A stretch of 64,000 nucleotides of DNA from Limnoperna fortunei. Its lineage: Eukaryota > Mollusca > Bivalvia > Mytilida > Modiolidae. Of this stretch, positions 39,171-53,535 are shown piece by piece. Position numbers and translations under genes: made by a program. The stretch is taken from assembly GCA_944474755.1 (NCBI GenBank), contig OX104124.1:25394452-25458451 (forward strand), given 5' to 3'. The notes below the pieces were generated by a model. The model saw only the letters and a list, made by a program, of their open reading frames with translations, did not search any database and was not told the origin of the DNA. Each line of letters begins with the position of its first letter. Within the stretch, counting starts at the first letter, position 1.

Positions 39171-41639
39171 CAGTTACACTTTGTATAACCAGGATCAGTT
39201 ACAGTTTGTATAACCAGGATCAGTTACAATTTGTATAACCAGGATCAGTTACAGTTTGTATAAACAGGATCAGTTACAGTTTGTATAACCAGGATCAGTC
39301 ACAGTTTGTATAAACAGGATCAGTCGCAGTTTGTATAACCAGGATCAGTTACAGTTTGTATAACCAGGATCAGTTACAGTTTGTATAACCAGGATCAGTT
39401 ACAGTTTGTATAAACAGGATTAGTTACAATTTGTATAACCAGGATCAGTCACAGTTTGTATAAACAGGATCAGTTACAGTTTGTATAACCAGGATTAGTT
39501 ACAGTTTGTATAACCAGGATCAGTTACAGTTTGTATAACCAGGATCAGTTACAGTTTGTATAACCAGGATCAGTTACAATTTGTATAACCAGGATCAGTC
39601 ACAGTTTGTATAAACAGGATCAGTTACAGTTTGTATAACCAGGATTAGTTACAGTTGGTATAACCAGGATCAGTCACAGATTGTATAACCAGGATCAGTT
39701 ACAGTTTGTATAATCAGGATCAGTTACAGTTTGTATAACCAGGATCAGTCACAGTTTGTATAACCAGGATCAGTTACAGTTTGTATAACCAGGATCAGTT
39801 ACAGTTTGTATAACATGCAGGATCAGTCACAGATTGTATAACCAGGATCAGTTACAGTTTGTATAACCAGGATCAGTCACAGTTTGTATAACCAGGATCA
39901 GTCACAGTTTGTATAAACAGGATTAGTCACAGATTGTATAACCAGGATTAGTCACAGTTTGTATAACCAGGATCAGTCACAGTTTGTATAACCAGGATCA
40001 GTCACAGTTTGTATAAACAGGATTAGTTACAGTTTGTATAACCAGGATCAGTTACAGTTTGTATAACCAGGATTAGTTACAGTTTGTATAACCATGATCA
40101 GTCACAGTTTGTATAAACAGGATCAGTTACAGTTTGTATAACCAGGATCAGTTACAGTTTGTATAACCAGGATCAGTTACAGTTTGTATAACCAGGATCA
40201 GTTACAGTTTGTATAAACAGGATTAGTTACAGTTTGTATAACCAGGATCAGTTACAGTTTGTATAACCAGGATCAGTTACAGTTTGTATAACCAGGATCA
40301 GTTACAGTTTGTATAAACAGGATTAGTCACAGTTTGTATAACCAGGATCAGTTACAGTTTGTATAACCAGGATCAGTCCCAGTTTGTATAACCAGGATCA
40401 GTTACAGTTTGTATAACCAGGATCAGTTACAGTTTGTATAACCAGGATCAGTTACAGTTTGTATAACCAGGATCAGTCACAGTTTGTATAACCAGGATCA
40501 GTTACAGTTTGTATAAACAGGATTAGTCACAGTTTGTATAACCAGGATCAGTTACAGTTTGTATAACCAGGATCAGTTACAGTTTGTATAACCAGCATCA
40601 GTTACAATTTGTATAAACAGGATTAGTCACAGTTTGTATAACCAGGATCAGTTACAGTTTGTATAACCAGGATTAGTTACAGTTTGTATAAACAGGATTA
40701 GTCACAGTTTGTATAACCAGGATCAGTTACAGTTTGTATAACCAGGATCAGTCACAGTTTGTATAACCAGGATCAGCGACAGTTTGTATAACCAGGATCA
40801 GTTACAGTTTGTATCAACAGGATTAGTCACAGTTTGTATCACCAGGATCAGTTACAATTTGTATAAACAGGATTAGTCACAGTTTGTATAACCAGGATCA
40901 GTTACAGTTTGTATAACCAGGATTAGTTACAGTTTGTATAAACAGGATTAGTCACAGTTTGTATAACCAGGATCAGTTACAGTTTGTATAACCAGGATCA
41001 GTTACAGTTTGTATAACCAGGATCAGTTACAATTTGTATAAACAGGATTAGTCACAGTTTGTATAACCAGGATCAGTTACAGTTTGTATAAACAGGATCA
41101 GTTACAGTTTGTATAACCAGGATCAGTTACAGTTTGTATAAACAGGATCAGTTACAGTTTGTATAAACAGGATCAGTTACAGTTTGTATAAACAGGATTA
41201 GTTACAGTTTGTATAACCAGGATCAGTTACAGTTTGTATAACCAGGATCAGTTACAGTTTGTATAAACAGGATTAGTTACAGTTTGTATAACCAGGATTA
41301 GTTACAGTTTGTATAACCAGGATCAGTTACAGTTTGTATAAACAGGATCAGTTACAGTTTGTATAACCAGGATCAGTCACAGTTTGTATAAACAGGATCA
41401 GTTACAGTTTGTATAACCAGGATCAGTTACAGTTTGTATAACCAGGATCAGTCACAGTTTGTATAACCAGGATCAGTTACAGTTTGTATAAACAGGATTA
41501 GTCACAGTTTGTATAACCAGGATCAGTTACAGTTTGTATAACCAGGATCAGTTACAGTTTGTATAAACAGGATTAGTCACAGTTTGTATAACCAGGATCA
41601 GTTACAGTTTGTATAACCAGGATTAGTCACAGTTTGTAT

Positions 41640-43730
41640 AACCAGGATCAGTTACAGTTTGTATAACCATGATCAGTCACAGTTTGTATAAACAGGATTA
41701 GTCACAGTTTGTATAACCAGGATCAGCGACAGTTTGTATAACCAGGATCAGTTACAGTTTGTATAACCAGGATCAGTTACAGTTTGTATAACCAGGATCA
41801 GTTACAGTTTGTATAACCAGGATCAGTCACAGTTTGTATAAACAGGATTAGTCACAGTTTGTATAAACAGGATTAGTCACAGTTTGTATAACCAGGATCA
41901 GCGACAGTTTGTATAACCAGGATCAGTTACAGTTTGTATAACCAGGATCAGCGACAGTTTGTATAAACAGGATTAGTCACAGTTTGTATAACCAGGATCA
42001 GTTACAGTTTGTATAACCATGATCAGTCACAGTTTGTATAAACAGGATTAGTCACAGTTTGTATAACCAGGATCAGCGACAGTTTGTATAACCAGGATCA
42101 GTTACAGTTTGTATAACCAGGATCAGTTACAGTTTGTATAACCAGGATCAGTTACAGTTTGTATAACCAGGATCAGTCACAGTTTGTATAAACAGGATTA
42201 GTCACAGTTTGTATAAACAGGATTAGTCACAGTTTGTATAACCAGGATCAGCGACAGTTTGTATAACCAGGATCAGTTACAGTTTGTATAACCAGGATCA
42301 GCGACAGTTTGTATAACCAGGATCAGTTACAGTTTGTATAACCAGGATCAGTTACAGTTTGTATAACCAGGATCAGTCACAGTTTGTATAACCAGGATCA
42401 GTCACAGTTTGTATAACCAGGATCAGTTACAGTTTGTATAAACAGGATTAGTCACAGTTTGTATAACCAGGATCAGTTACAATTTGTATAAACAGGATTA
42501 GTCACAGTTTGTATAACCAGGATCAGTTACAGTTTGTATAACCAGGATTAGTTACAGTTTGTATAAACAGGATTAGTCACAGTTTGTATAACCAGGATCA
42601 GTTACAATTTGTATAACCAGGATCAGTTACAGTTTGTATAACCAGGATCAGTTACAATTTGTATAAACAGGATTAGTCACAGTTTGTATAACCAGGATCA
42701 GTTACAGTTTGTATAAACAGGATCAGTTACAGTTTGTATAACCAGGATCAGTTACAGTTTGTATAAACAGGATCAGTTACAGTTTTTATAAACAGGATCA
42801 GTTACAGTTTGTATAAACAGGATTAGTTACAGTTTGTATAACCAGGATCAGTTACAGTTTGTATAACCAGGATCAGTTACAGTTTGCATAAACAGGATTA
42901 GTTACAGTTTGTATAACCAGGATCAGTTACAGTTTGTATAACCAGGATCAGTTACAGTTTGTATAACCAGGATCAGTCACAGTTTGTATAACCAGGATCA
43001 GTTTCAGTTTGTATAAACAGGATTAGTCACAGTTTGTATAACCAGGATCAGTTACAGTTTGTATAACCAGGATCAGTTACAGTTTGTATAAACAGGATTA
43101 GTCACAGTTTGTATAACCAGGATCAGTTACAGTTTGTATAACCAGGATCAGTCACAGTTTGTATAAACAGGATTAGTCACAGTTTGTATAACCAGGATCA
43201 GTTACAGTTTGTATAACCATGATCAGTCACAGTTTGTATAAACAGGATTAGTCACAGTTTGTATAACCAGGATCAGCGACAGTTTGTATAACCAGGATCA
43301 GTTACAGTTTGTATAACCAGGATCAGTTACAGTTTGTATAACCAGGATCAGTTACAGTTTGTATAACCAGGATCAGTCACAGTTTGTATAAACAGGATTA
43401 GTCACAGTTTGTATAAACAGGATTAGTCACAGTTTGTATAACCAGGATCAGCAACAGTTTGTATAACCAGGATCAGTTACAGTTTGTATAACCAGGATCA
43501 GCGACAGTTTGTATAAACAGGATTAGTCACAGTTTGTATAACCAGGATCAGTTACAGTTTGTATAACCATGATCAGTCACAGTTTGTATAAACAGGATTA
43601 GTCACAGTTTGTATAACCAGGATCAGCGACAGTTTGTATAACCAGGATCAGTTACAGTTTGTATAACCAGGATCAGTTACAGTTTGTATAACCAGGATCA
43701 GTTACAGTTTGTATATATAACCAGGATCAG
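41640..43730. repeat. Nested higher-order repeats: 350 bp within 1,550 bp
   Basis: The string 'gtataaccatgatcagtcac' followed by taaacaggattag and the rare 'cagcgacag' unit occurs at 41661, 42011, 43211 and 43561. The offsets are 350 (14 units), 1,200 (48) and 350, so a 350-bp duplication was itself copied 1,550 bp along. This shows at least two rounds of expansion. Confidence 0.85.
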
Positions 43731-44190
43731 TCACAGTTTGTATAAACAGGATTAGTCACAGTTTGTATAACCAGGATTAGTCACAGTTTGTATAACCAGG
43801 ATCAGCGACAGTTTGTATAACCAGGATCAGTTACAGTTTGTATAACCAGGATCAGCGACAGTTTGTATAACCAGGATCAGTTACAGTTTGTATAACCAGG
43901 ATCAGTTACAGTTTGTATAACCAGGATCAGTCACAGTTTGTATAACCAGGATCAGTTACAGTTTGTATAAACAGGATTAGTCACAGTGTGTATAACCAGG
44001 ATCAGTTACAGTTTGTATAAACAGGATTAGTCACAGTTTGTATAAACAGGATTAGTCACAGTTTGTATAAACAGGATTAGTCACAGTTTGTATAACCAGG
44101 ATCAGTTACAGTTTGTATAACCAGGATCATTCACAGTTTGTATAACCAGGATCAGTCACAGTTTGTATAAACAGGATTAGTCACAGTTTG

Positions 44191-47095
44191 TATAAACAGG
44201 ATCACAGTTTGTATAACCAGGATCAGTTACAGTTTGTATAACCAGGATCAGTCACAGTTTGTATAACCAGGATCAGCGACAGTTTGTATAACCAGGATCA
44301 GTCACAGTTTGTATAAACAGGATCAGTCCCAGTTTGTATAACCAGGATCAGTTACAGTTTGTATAACCAGGATCAGTTACAGTTTGTATAAACAGGATCA
44401 GTCACAGTTTGTATAAACAGGATCAGTTACAGTTTGTATAACCAGGATCAGTTACAGTTTGTATAACCAGGATTAGTTACAGTTTGTATAAACAGGATCA
44501 GTCACAGTTTGTATAAACAGGATCAGTTACAGTTTGTATAACCAGGATCAGTCACAGTTTGTATAACCAGGATTAGTTACAGTTTGTATAACCAGGATCA
44601 GTCGCAGTTTGTATAACCAGGATCAGTCACAGTTTGTATAACCAGGATCAGTCACAGTTTGTATAACCAGGATCAGTTACAGTTTGTATAACCAGGATCA
44701 GTTACAGTTTGTATAACCAGGATCAGTCACAGTTTGTATAACCAGGATCAGTCACAGTTTGTATAACCAGGATTAGTCACAGTTTGTATAACCAGGATTA
44801 GTTACAGTTTGTATAACCAGGATCAGTCACAGTTTGTATAACCAGGATCAGTTACAGTTTGTATAACCAGGATCAGTTACAGTTTGTATAACCAGGATTA
44901 GTTACAGTTTGTATAACCAGGATCAGTTACAGTTTGTATAAACAGGATTAGTCACAGTTTGTATAAACAGGATCAGTTACAGTTTGTATAAACAGGATTA
45001 GTCACAGTTTGTATAACCAGGATCAGTTACAGTTTGTATAACCAGGATCAGTTACAGTTTGTATAACCAGGATCAGTTACAGTTTGTATAACCAGGATCA
45101 GTTACAGTTTGTATAACCAGGATCAGTTACAGTTTGTATAACCATGATCAGTCACAGTTTGTATAAACAGGATCAGTCACAGTTTGCATAACCAGGATCA
45201 GGCACAGTTTGTATAAACAGGATCAGTTACAGTTTGTATAACCAGGATCAGTTACAGTTTGTATAACCAGGATCAGTCACAGTTTGTATAACCAGGATCA
45301 GTTACAGTTTGTATAACCAGGATCAGTTACAGTTTGTATAACCAGGATTAGTTACAGTTTGTATAAACAGGATTAGTTACAGTTTGTATAACCAGGATCA
45401 GTTACAGTTTGTATAACCAGGATCAGTCCCAGTTTGTATAACCAGGATCAGTTACAGTTTGTATAACCAGGATTAGTTACAGTTTGTATAAACAGGATCA
45501 GTCACAGTTTGTATAACCAGGATCAGTTACAGTTTGTATAACCAGGATCAGTCCCAGTTTGTATAACCAGGATTAGTTACAGTTTGTATAACCAGGATCA
45601 GTTACAGTTTGTATAACCAGGATCAGTCACAGTTTGTATAAACAGGATTAGTCACAGTTTGTATAAACAGGATCACAGTTTGTATAACCAGGATCAGTTA
45701 CAGTTTGTATAACCAGGATCAGTCACAGTTTGTATAACCAGGATCAGCGACAGTTTGTATAACCAGGATCAGTCACAGTTTGTATAAACAGGATCAGTCC
45801 CAGTTTGTATAACCAGGATCAGTTACAGTTTGTATAACCAGGATCAGTTACAGTTTGTATAAACAGGATCAGTCACAGTTTGTATAAACAGGATCAGTTA
45901 CAGTTTGTATAACCAGGATCAGTTACAGTTTGTATAACCAGGATTAGTTACAGTTTGTATAAACAGGATCAGTCACAGTTTGTATAAACAGGATCAGTTA
46001 CAGTTTGTATAACCAGGATCAGTCACAGTTTGTATAACCAGGATTAGTTACAGTTTGTATAACCAGGATCAGTCGCAGTTTGTATAACCAGGATCAGTCA
46101 CAGTTTGTATAACCAGGATCAGTCACAGTTTGTATAACCAGGATCAGTTACAGTTTGTATAACCAGGATCAGTTACAGTTTGTATAACCAGGATCAGTCA
46201 CAGTTTGTATAACCAGGATCAGTCACAGTTTGTATAACCAGGATTAGTCACAGTTTGTATAACCAGGATTAGTTACAGTTTGTATAACCAGGATCAGTCA
46301 CAGTTTGTATAACCAGGATCAGTTACAGTTTGTATAACCAGGATCAGTTACAGTTTGTATAACCAGGATTAGTTACAGTTTGTATAACCAGGATCAGTTA
46401 CAGTTTGTATAAACAGGATTAGTCACAGTTTGTATAAACAGGATCAGTTAGAGTTTGTATAAACAGGATTAGTCACAGTTTGTATAACCAGGATCAGTTA
46501 CAGTTTGTATAACCAGGATCAGTTACAGTTTGTATAACCAGGATCAGTTACAGTTTGTATAACCAGGATCAGTTACAGTTTGTATAACCAGGATCAGTTA
46601 CAGTTTGTATAACCATGATCAGTCACAGTTTGTATAAACAGGATCAGTCACAGTTTGTATAACCAGGATCAGGCACAGTTTGTATAAACAGGATCAGTTA
46701 CAGTTTGTATAACCAGGATCAGTTACAGTTTGTATAACCAGGATCAGTCACAGTTTGTATAACCAGGATCAGTTACAGTTTGTATAACCAGGATCAGTTA
46801 CAGTTTGTATAACCAGGATTAGTTACAGTTTGTATAAACAGGATTAGTTACAGTTTGTATAACCAGGATCAGTTACAGTTTGTATAACCAGGATCAGTCC
46901 CAGTTTGTATAACCAGGATCAGTTACAGTTTGTATAACCAGGATTAGTTACAGTTTGTATAAACAGGATCAGTCACAGTTTGTATAACCAGGATCAGTTA
47001 CAGTTTGTATAACCAGGATCAGTCCCAGTTTGTATAACCAGGATTAGTTACAGTTTGTATAACCAGGATCAGTTACAGTTTGTATAACCAGGATC
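44191..47095. repeat. Tandem higher-order repeat of 59 monomers (1,471 bp)
   Basis: A unit with a 4-bp deletion, 'aacaggatcacag', occurs at 44191 and 45662. 'gtcgcag' occurs at 44601 and 46072, and 'ggcacag' at 45201 and 46672, all offset by 1,471 bp (59 x 25 minus 4). The second copy departs at about 47095, where 'gtcccag' replaces 'gtcacag'. Confidence 0.9.
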
Positions 47096-50000
47096 AGTCC
47101 CAGTTTGTATAACCAGGATTAGTTACAGTTTGTATAAACAGGATCAGTCACAGTTTGTATAAACAGGATCAGTTACAGTTTGTATAACCAGGATCAGTTA
47201 CAGTTTGTATAACCAGGGTCAGTCACAGTTTGTATAAACAGGATCAGTTACAGTTTGTATAACCAGGATCAGTTACAGTTTGTATAAACAGGATTAGTCA
47301 CAGTTTGTATAACCAGGATCAGTCACAGTTTGTATAACCAGGATCAGTTACAGTTTGTATAACCAGGATCAGTTACAGTTTGTATAACCAGGATTAGTCA
47401 CAGTTTGTATAACCAGGATTAGTTACAGTTTGTATAACCAGGATCAGTTACAGTTTGTATAACCAGGATCAGTTACAGTTTGTATAAACAGGATTAGTTA
47501 CAGTTTGTATAAACAGGATTAGTTACAGTTTGTATAACCAGGATCAGTCACAGATTGTATAACCAGGATCAGTTACAGTTTGTATAACCAAGATCAGTCA
47601 CAGATTGTATAACCAGGATCAGTTACAGTTTGTATAACCAGGATCAGTCCCAGTTTGTATAACCAGGATCAGTTACAGTTTGTATAAACAGGATTAGTTA
47701 CAGTTTGTATAAACAGGATCAGTTACAGTTTGTATAACCAGGATCAGTTACAGTTTGTATAAACAGGATTAGTCACAGTTTGTATAAACAGGATCAGTTA
47801 CAGTTTGTATAAACAGGATTAGTCACAGTTTGTATAACCAGGATCAGTTACAGTTTGTATAACCAGGATCAGTTACAGTTTGTATAACCAGGATCAGTTA
47901 CAGTTTGTATAACCAGGATCAGTTACAGTTTGTATAACCAGGATCAGTTACAGTTTGTATAACCAGGATTAGTTACAGTTTGTATAACCATGATCAGTCA
48001 CAGTTTGTATAACCAGGATCAGTTACAGTTTGTATAACCAGGATCAGTTACAGTTTGTATAACCAGGATCAGTCACAGTTTGTATAACCAGGATCAGTTA
48101 CAGTTTGTATAACCAGGATTAGTTACAGTTTGTATAAACAGGATCAGTCACAGTTTGTATAAACAGGATTAGTCACAGTTTGTATAAACAGGATTAGTTA
48201 CAGTTTGTATAACCAGGATCAGTCACAGTTTGTATAACCAGGATCAGTCACAGTTTGTATAACCAGGATCAGTTACAGTTTGTATAAACAGGATTAGTCA
48301 CAGTTTGTATAAACAGGATTAGTTACAGTTTGTATAACCAGGATCAGTTACAGTTTGTATAAACAGGATCAGTCACAGTTTGTATAACCAGGATCAGTCA
48401 CAGTTTGTATAACCAGGATCAGTTACAGTTTGTATAACCAGGATTAGTTACAGTTTGTATAACCATGATTAGTTACAATTTGTATAACCAGGATCAGTCA
48501 CAGTTTGTATAAACAGGATTAGTCACAGTTTGTATAAACAGGATTAGTTACAGTTTGTATAACCAGGATCAGTTACAGTTTGTATAAACAGGATCAGTCA
48601 CAGTTTGTATAACCAGGATCAGTTACAGTTTGTATAACCAGGACCAGTTACAGTTTGTATAACCAGGGTCAGTCACAGTTTGCATAAACAGGATCAGTTA
48701 CAGTTTGTATAACCAGGATCAGTTACAGTTTGTATAACCAGGATCAGTTACAGTTTGTATAAACAGGATCAGTCACAGTTTGTATAACCAGGATCAGTTA
48801 CAGTTTGTATAACCAGGATCAGTCACAGTTTGTATAACCAGGATCAGTTACAGTTTGTATAAACAGGATTAGTCACAGTTTGTATAAACAGGATTAGTCA
48901 CAGTTTGTATAACCAGGATCAGTTACAGTTTGTATAACCAGGATCAGTTACAGTTTGTATAACCAGGATCAGTCACAGTTTGTATAACCAGGATCAGTCA
49001 CAGTTTGTATAAACAGGATTAGTTACAGTTTGTATAACCAGGATCAGTTACAGTTTGTATAACCAGGATCAGTCACAGTTTGTATAACCAGGATCAGTCA
49101 CAGTTTGTATAACCAGGATCAGTTACAGTTTGTATAACCAGGATCAGTTACAGTTTGTATAAACAGGATTAGTCACAGTTTGTATAAACAGGATCAGTTA
49201 CAGTTTGTATAACCAGGATTAGTTACAGTTTGTATAACCATGATCAGTTACAGTTTGTATAACCAGGATCAGTCACAGTTTGTATAACCAGGATCAGTCA
49301 CAGTTTGTATAACCAGGATTAGTTACAGTTTGTATAAACAGGATTAGTCACAGTTTGTATAAACAGGATCAGTTACAGTTTGTATAACCAGGATTAGTTA
49401 CAGTTTGTATAACCATGATCAGTTACAGTTTGTATAACCAGGATCAGTCACAGTTTGTATAACCAGGATCAGTTACAGTTTGTATAACCAGGATCAGTTA
49501 CAGTTTGTATAACCAGGATCAGTTACAGTTTGTATAACCAGGATCAGTTACAGTTTGTATAACCAGGATCAGTTACAGTTTGTATAACCAGGATCAGTTA
49601 CAGTTTGTATAACCAGGATCAGTTACAGTTTGTATAAACAGGATGAGTTACAGTTTGTATAACCAGGATCAGTTACAGTTTGTATAACCAGGATCAGTTA
49701 CAGTTTGTATAAACAGGATTAGTTACAGTTTGTATAACCAGGATCAGTTACAGTTTGTATAACCAGGATCAGTTACAGTTTGTATAACCATGATTAGTTA
49801 CAGTTTGTATAACCAGGATCAGTTACAGTTTGTATAACCAGGATCAGTCACAGTTTGTATAACCAGGATCAGTTACAGTTTGTATAAACAGGATCAGTTA
49901 CAGTTTGTATAACCAGGATCAGTCACAGTTTGTATAACCAGGATCAGTTGCAGTTTATATAACCAGGATCAGTGACAGTTTGTATAACCAGGATCAGTCA

Positions 50001-50519
50001 CAGTTTGTATAACCAGGATCAGTCACAGTTTGTATAACCAGGATCAGTCACAGTTTGTATAACCAGGATCAGCGACAGTTTGTATAACCAGGATCAGTTA
50101 CAGTTTGTATAACCAGGATCAGTTACAGTTTGTATAACCAGGATCAGTTACAGTTTGTATAACCAGGATCAGTTACAGTTTGTATAACCAGGATCAGTCA
50201 CAGATTGTATAACCAGGATCAGTCACAGTTTGTATAACCAGGATCAGGATCAGTCTCAGTTTGTATAACCAGGATCAGTTACAGTTTGTATAACCAGGTT
50301 CAGTAACAGTTGGTATAACCATGATAAGTTACACTTTGTATAACCAGGATCAGTCAAAGTTGGTATAACCAGGATCAGTCACAGTTTGTATAACCAGTAT
50401 CAATCACAGATTGACAACATAAAACACCAAAGATATTATCTATTAATTAGTTTCAAGCCGATTTTTAAAACACAAATATCATATTACTCTTTTTGAATTT
50501 GCAAAATAATATTAAAAAA

Positions 50520-51290
50520 TTAGTTAATGACCATACTACACTTCACCAACAGACGCATTAGTAAATTGCCATACTACACTTTACCAACAGATGCATTAGT
50601 AAATTGACACACTACACTTCACCAACAGATGCATTAGTTAATTTCCTCAATACACTTCACCAACAGACGCATTAGCTAATTTGCCATACTACACTTCACC
50701 AACAGACGCATTAGTAAATTGCCATACTACACTTCACAAACAGATCCATTAGTTAATTACCATACTACACTTCACCAACAGATGCATTAGTTAATTGCCA
50801 CACTACACTTCACCAACAGACGCATTAGTTAATTGCCATACTACACTTCACCAACAGATGCATTAGTAAATTGCCATACTACACTTCACCAACAGACGCA
50901 TTAGTTAATTGCCACACTACACTTCACCAACAGATGCATTAGTTAATTGCCTCACTGCACTTCACCAACAGATGCATTAGTTAATTGCCATACTACACTT
51001 TACAAAGAGACGCATTAGTTAATTTCCATACAACACTTCACCAACAGATGCATTAGTTAATTGCCATACTACACTTCACCAACAGATGCATTAGTTAATT
51101 GCCATACTACACTTCACCAACAGACGCATTAGTTAATTGCCACACTACACTTCACCAACAGATGCATTAGTTAATTGCCATACTACACTTCACCAACAGA
51201 TGCATTAGTTAATTGCCACACTACACTTCATCAGCAGACGCATGAGTTAATTGCCATACTACACTTCACCAACAGATGCATTAGTTAATT
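50520..51290. repeat. 38-bp satellite, left part
   Basis: About 20 copies of a 38-bp unit (catactacacttcaccaaca, then gatgcattagttaattgc), spacing checked at 51063/51101. Common variants are gatgc/gacgc, catactac/cacactac and ttagtaaatt. The array stops abruptly at 51290, where the 4.5-kb insert begins, and resumes after it. Confidence 0.95.
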
Positions 51291-51310
51291 GAGGGTGTGG
51301 ACAGGGGGTA

Positions 51311-51414
51311 TCTTTCTCCTTTCTCCTCCCCACAGCTCCTTTCTCCCTCCCCTCTACTCCTTTCTCCCTCCCCTCGGCTCCTTTCTCCCTCCCCTCTTTA
51401 CACTTCTCCCTCTT
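51311..51414. repeat. C/T-rich 21-bp subterminal repeat, left end of the insert
   Basis: Three to five copies of a 21-bp pyrimidine-rich unit (ctcctttctccctcccctct). The strong strand asymmetry gives a pyrimidine tract that could form triplex (H-DNA). A minus-strand frame here encodes only a repetitive Lys/Glu/Gly string and is not a credible gene. Confidence 0.85.
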
Positions 51415-51644
51415 TAAAACCCTATAGCAATAGAAAAGATCACTAAATTTTGACCAAACCTGATATAAATTTGGGACATGAAGCATATAAACGACTTTTA
51501 CAAACAAAGCACGACTCATGACACATTATCAAATGAATTTAATTGGTGTATCGTACCCTTTAGTAAAAAAATATGAGGATCATAAACTGTGACCGGTATA
51601 TTTATGAAATCATGACACTGAAACCTAATAGCAATCATACAGCC

Positions 51645-51830
51645 AGACCTGTATTCCACATAGACCCATAGTCCACCCAAACTTGTATCTCTAGTCCATA
51701 CAACCTATAGTCCATACAACCTATAGTCCACACAGACCTATGGTCCATACAGACTTATTTTCCACCTAGATTTATAATCCACTTACATTTCTAGTACACC
51801 AACACCCGTAGTCCACACAGACCTAAATGT
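51645..51830. repeat. Degenerate 18-20 bp tandem repeat
   Basis: About ten imperfect copies of 'acctatagtccacacag'-like units (variants gtccatacaac, tttataatccact, cccgtagtccacac). Old and diverged. Confidence 0.75.
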
Positions 51831-52260
51831 TCAGAAAATAATATAGTGTATTCATAAGTACAATTCATCGTTGTTTTTATGGTCTCTTGTTAACTGTCTC
51901 GTTGTAGTTTGAAAAAGAAACACAAAAGGAATTCTTTAACAATAGGACAATCTTGTATTTTTAAACTTTTAGAAAACTGTGTTCACTATCATGTAAGATT
52001 AGCACTATTCTACACTTAATTTACAGGGAGGATTTAATAGGTTTACATTTAGAGTAAAATTTTGATTAGTTAAAAATTAATTCATGATTAGGTCTAGATT
52101 TCTCAAAACAAAACTCAAATCAATTCTCAGACTTTTGAGTTATTTCTTAACTACCACAGCAACATAAAAATTCTCGAAGTTCTGATCGACTTAAAATGGA
52201 ATTTAAACTGAAAAAATGGTGCTTATAAATGTAATGAAAAAGAGATTATTTGCTGCTGTA

Positions 52261-53535
52261 ACATAAATTGCCTGATTATTTGTGCTATTTACAGTTTTAC
52301 TTTTGCTGCTATAGTTTTTTTTATTTAAAAGGAGAAAACTGATATTTCATAAATTGTCATTCAAGGGAAATAACTCCAAAAAAGAGGTCATTTGACAATC
52401 TTGGACCAAACGAGTTATTTGTAGCCCTTGTCCAATCTAATTAAAGTTAAATCTTTCATTTGCTCCCCCTTTTTGTTATTGGTAGCTGCGTAGAAACACG
52501 CAGCGACCATAGCAAAAAGGGGGGGGAGCAAGTGAAAGATGAACGCAACGACCAATAACAAACAGGGGGAGCAAGTGAAAGATTTAATTTTAATTAGAGT
52601 GGCCCTTGCCTTACAGATCATTTTTACAGTTTAGAGTATCACTCTGATTTTGGGCTATAGTATGGTTTGGTAAGGCGGGCAGGGGAAATGGGGCATCTAT
52701 TTTTATCAACTCCTCCTACAGTTTTCACCCAGCTCTCTGAAACTTCACATAACGATTGCACAAGTATTGAATTTGTTGCACATGCTATTATTGAAGTGTT
52801 CCAGCATGTTCCTAATTTTCCAGACCTTGGAACTTGGTCATTTTTGAGCAGATTTACAGAAGACCGTAAATATATTGTGTAATTAACTGCTACAGTTTCA
52901 GTCTAGAACTCTAAATTTCACAGAAAGATTGAAAATGTATTTTTAGTTGTACACCTGTTTTTATTGTTCAATGATTTTATTCCTTATTTTCAGACTTGGG
53001 AACTTTGCGATTTTGCTAACTGTTTGTTTAATTATATATTCCTTTATAAAAACTTAATAGTAAGTATGAGGATAATTCATTGAGAAATTTATCAGTTTTA
53101 GCAAACACTGAAAATTTCAAGAAAAATTATGAGTAAATTACATATAATACTATAAGGAGTAACTGGACAATTTTTGACAATTAAATTGTTTGTAGGCCAT
53201 GTCCTTCTGTTTATTTTTGCAATTGACAGTTTTACTCTAGCTCTAAATTTATACGGCAAATACTTATATTTTATTAACGAAATTGTTATTAATGGGCAAA
53301 AAGACCTGTAAGGATTCGTCTGACAATTTTGGACCAAATGCGTTTTTAAAGGAATTGTCTTGCAATTTACAGTTTCACTCTAGTCATTATTAAAGGGCAA
53401 AAACTCCTTTAAGAATTTGTAAGACAATTTAGACCAACATAGTGATTTGCGTTGTCTGGCTGATCATTTTTGCAATTTACTATATCAATCTGCTGTTTTA
53501 TTTTTCAAGTTATACTGTCAAAACTGACAATTTTC
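52261..53535. repeat. Diverged dispersed-repeat copies with a recurring 'acagttttactctag' motif
   Basis: The motif 'ttacagtttYactctag' appears about six times (near 52290, 52700, 52890, 53225, 53365 and 53470). It is often preceded by 'tgacaattttggaccaa' and 'gggcaaaaactcc'-like text. This matches the style of a low-identity repeat I associate with bivalve genomes. It seems to be an old tandem or nested set lying inside the 4.5-kb insert. The 71-codon plus-strand frame at 52667-52882 overlaps it and has no recognisable domain. Confidence 0.5.
52436..52598. mobile_element. 163-bp foldback/MITE-like element nested in the insert
   Basis: The left arm 'ctaattaaagttaaatcttt' plus 'catttgctccccctttttgttattggt' pairs with the right arm 'accaataacaaacaggggg', 'agcaagtgaaagatttaatt' and 'ttaattag'. 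The arms are about 47 bp with few mismatches. The centre holds a third partial copy of the arm (gggggagcaagtgaaagatg at 52522-52541), so an internal tandem duplication followed insertion. Confidence 0.75.

Larger units (their letters stand above)
29306..50413. repeat. 21-kb satellite of a 25-bp unit
   Basis: About 840 head-to-tail copies of 'agtttgtataaccaggatc' followed by 'agttac', 25 bp in all (spacing checked at 30911/30936 and by the 300-bp phase of the lines). Three sites toggle repeatedly: gatC/gatT, agtT/agtC before 'acag', and taaCc/taaAc. Both strands carry in-frame stops (taa, and its complement context), so the array cannot encode a long protein. The edges are more diverged than the middle, as expected when unequal exchange homogenises the centre: the left edge has many singletons, and the right edge near 50260-50413 has ttcagtaacag and caatcacag. 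Confidence 0.97.

Noticed and set aside
51259..51519. Minus-strand frame with a Lys/Glu/Gly repeat
   Set aside because: It crosses the satellite/insert junction and the C/T-rich tract; low-complexity product of the DNA.
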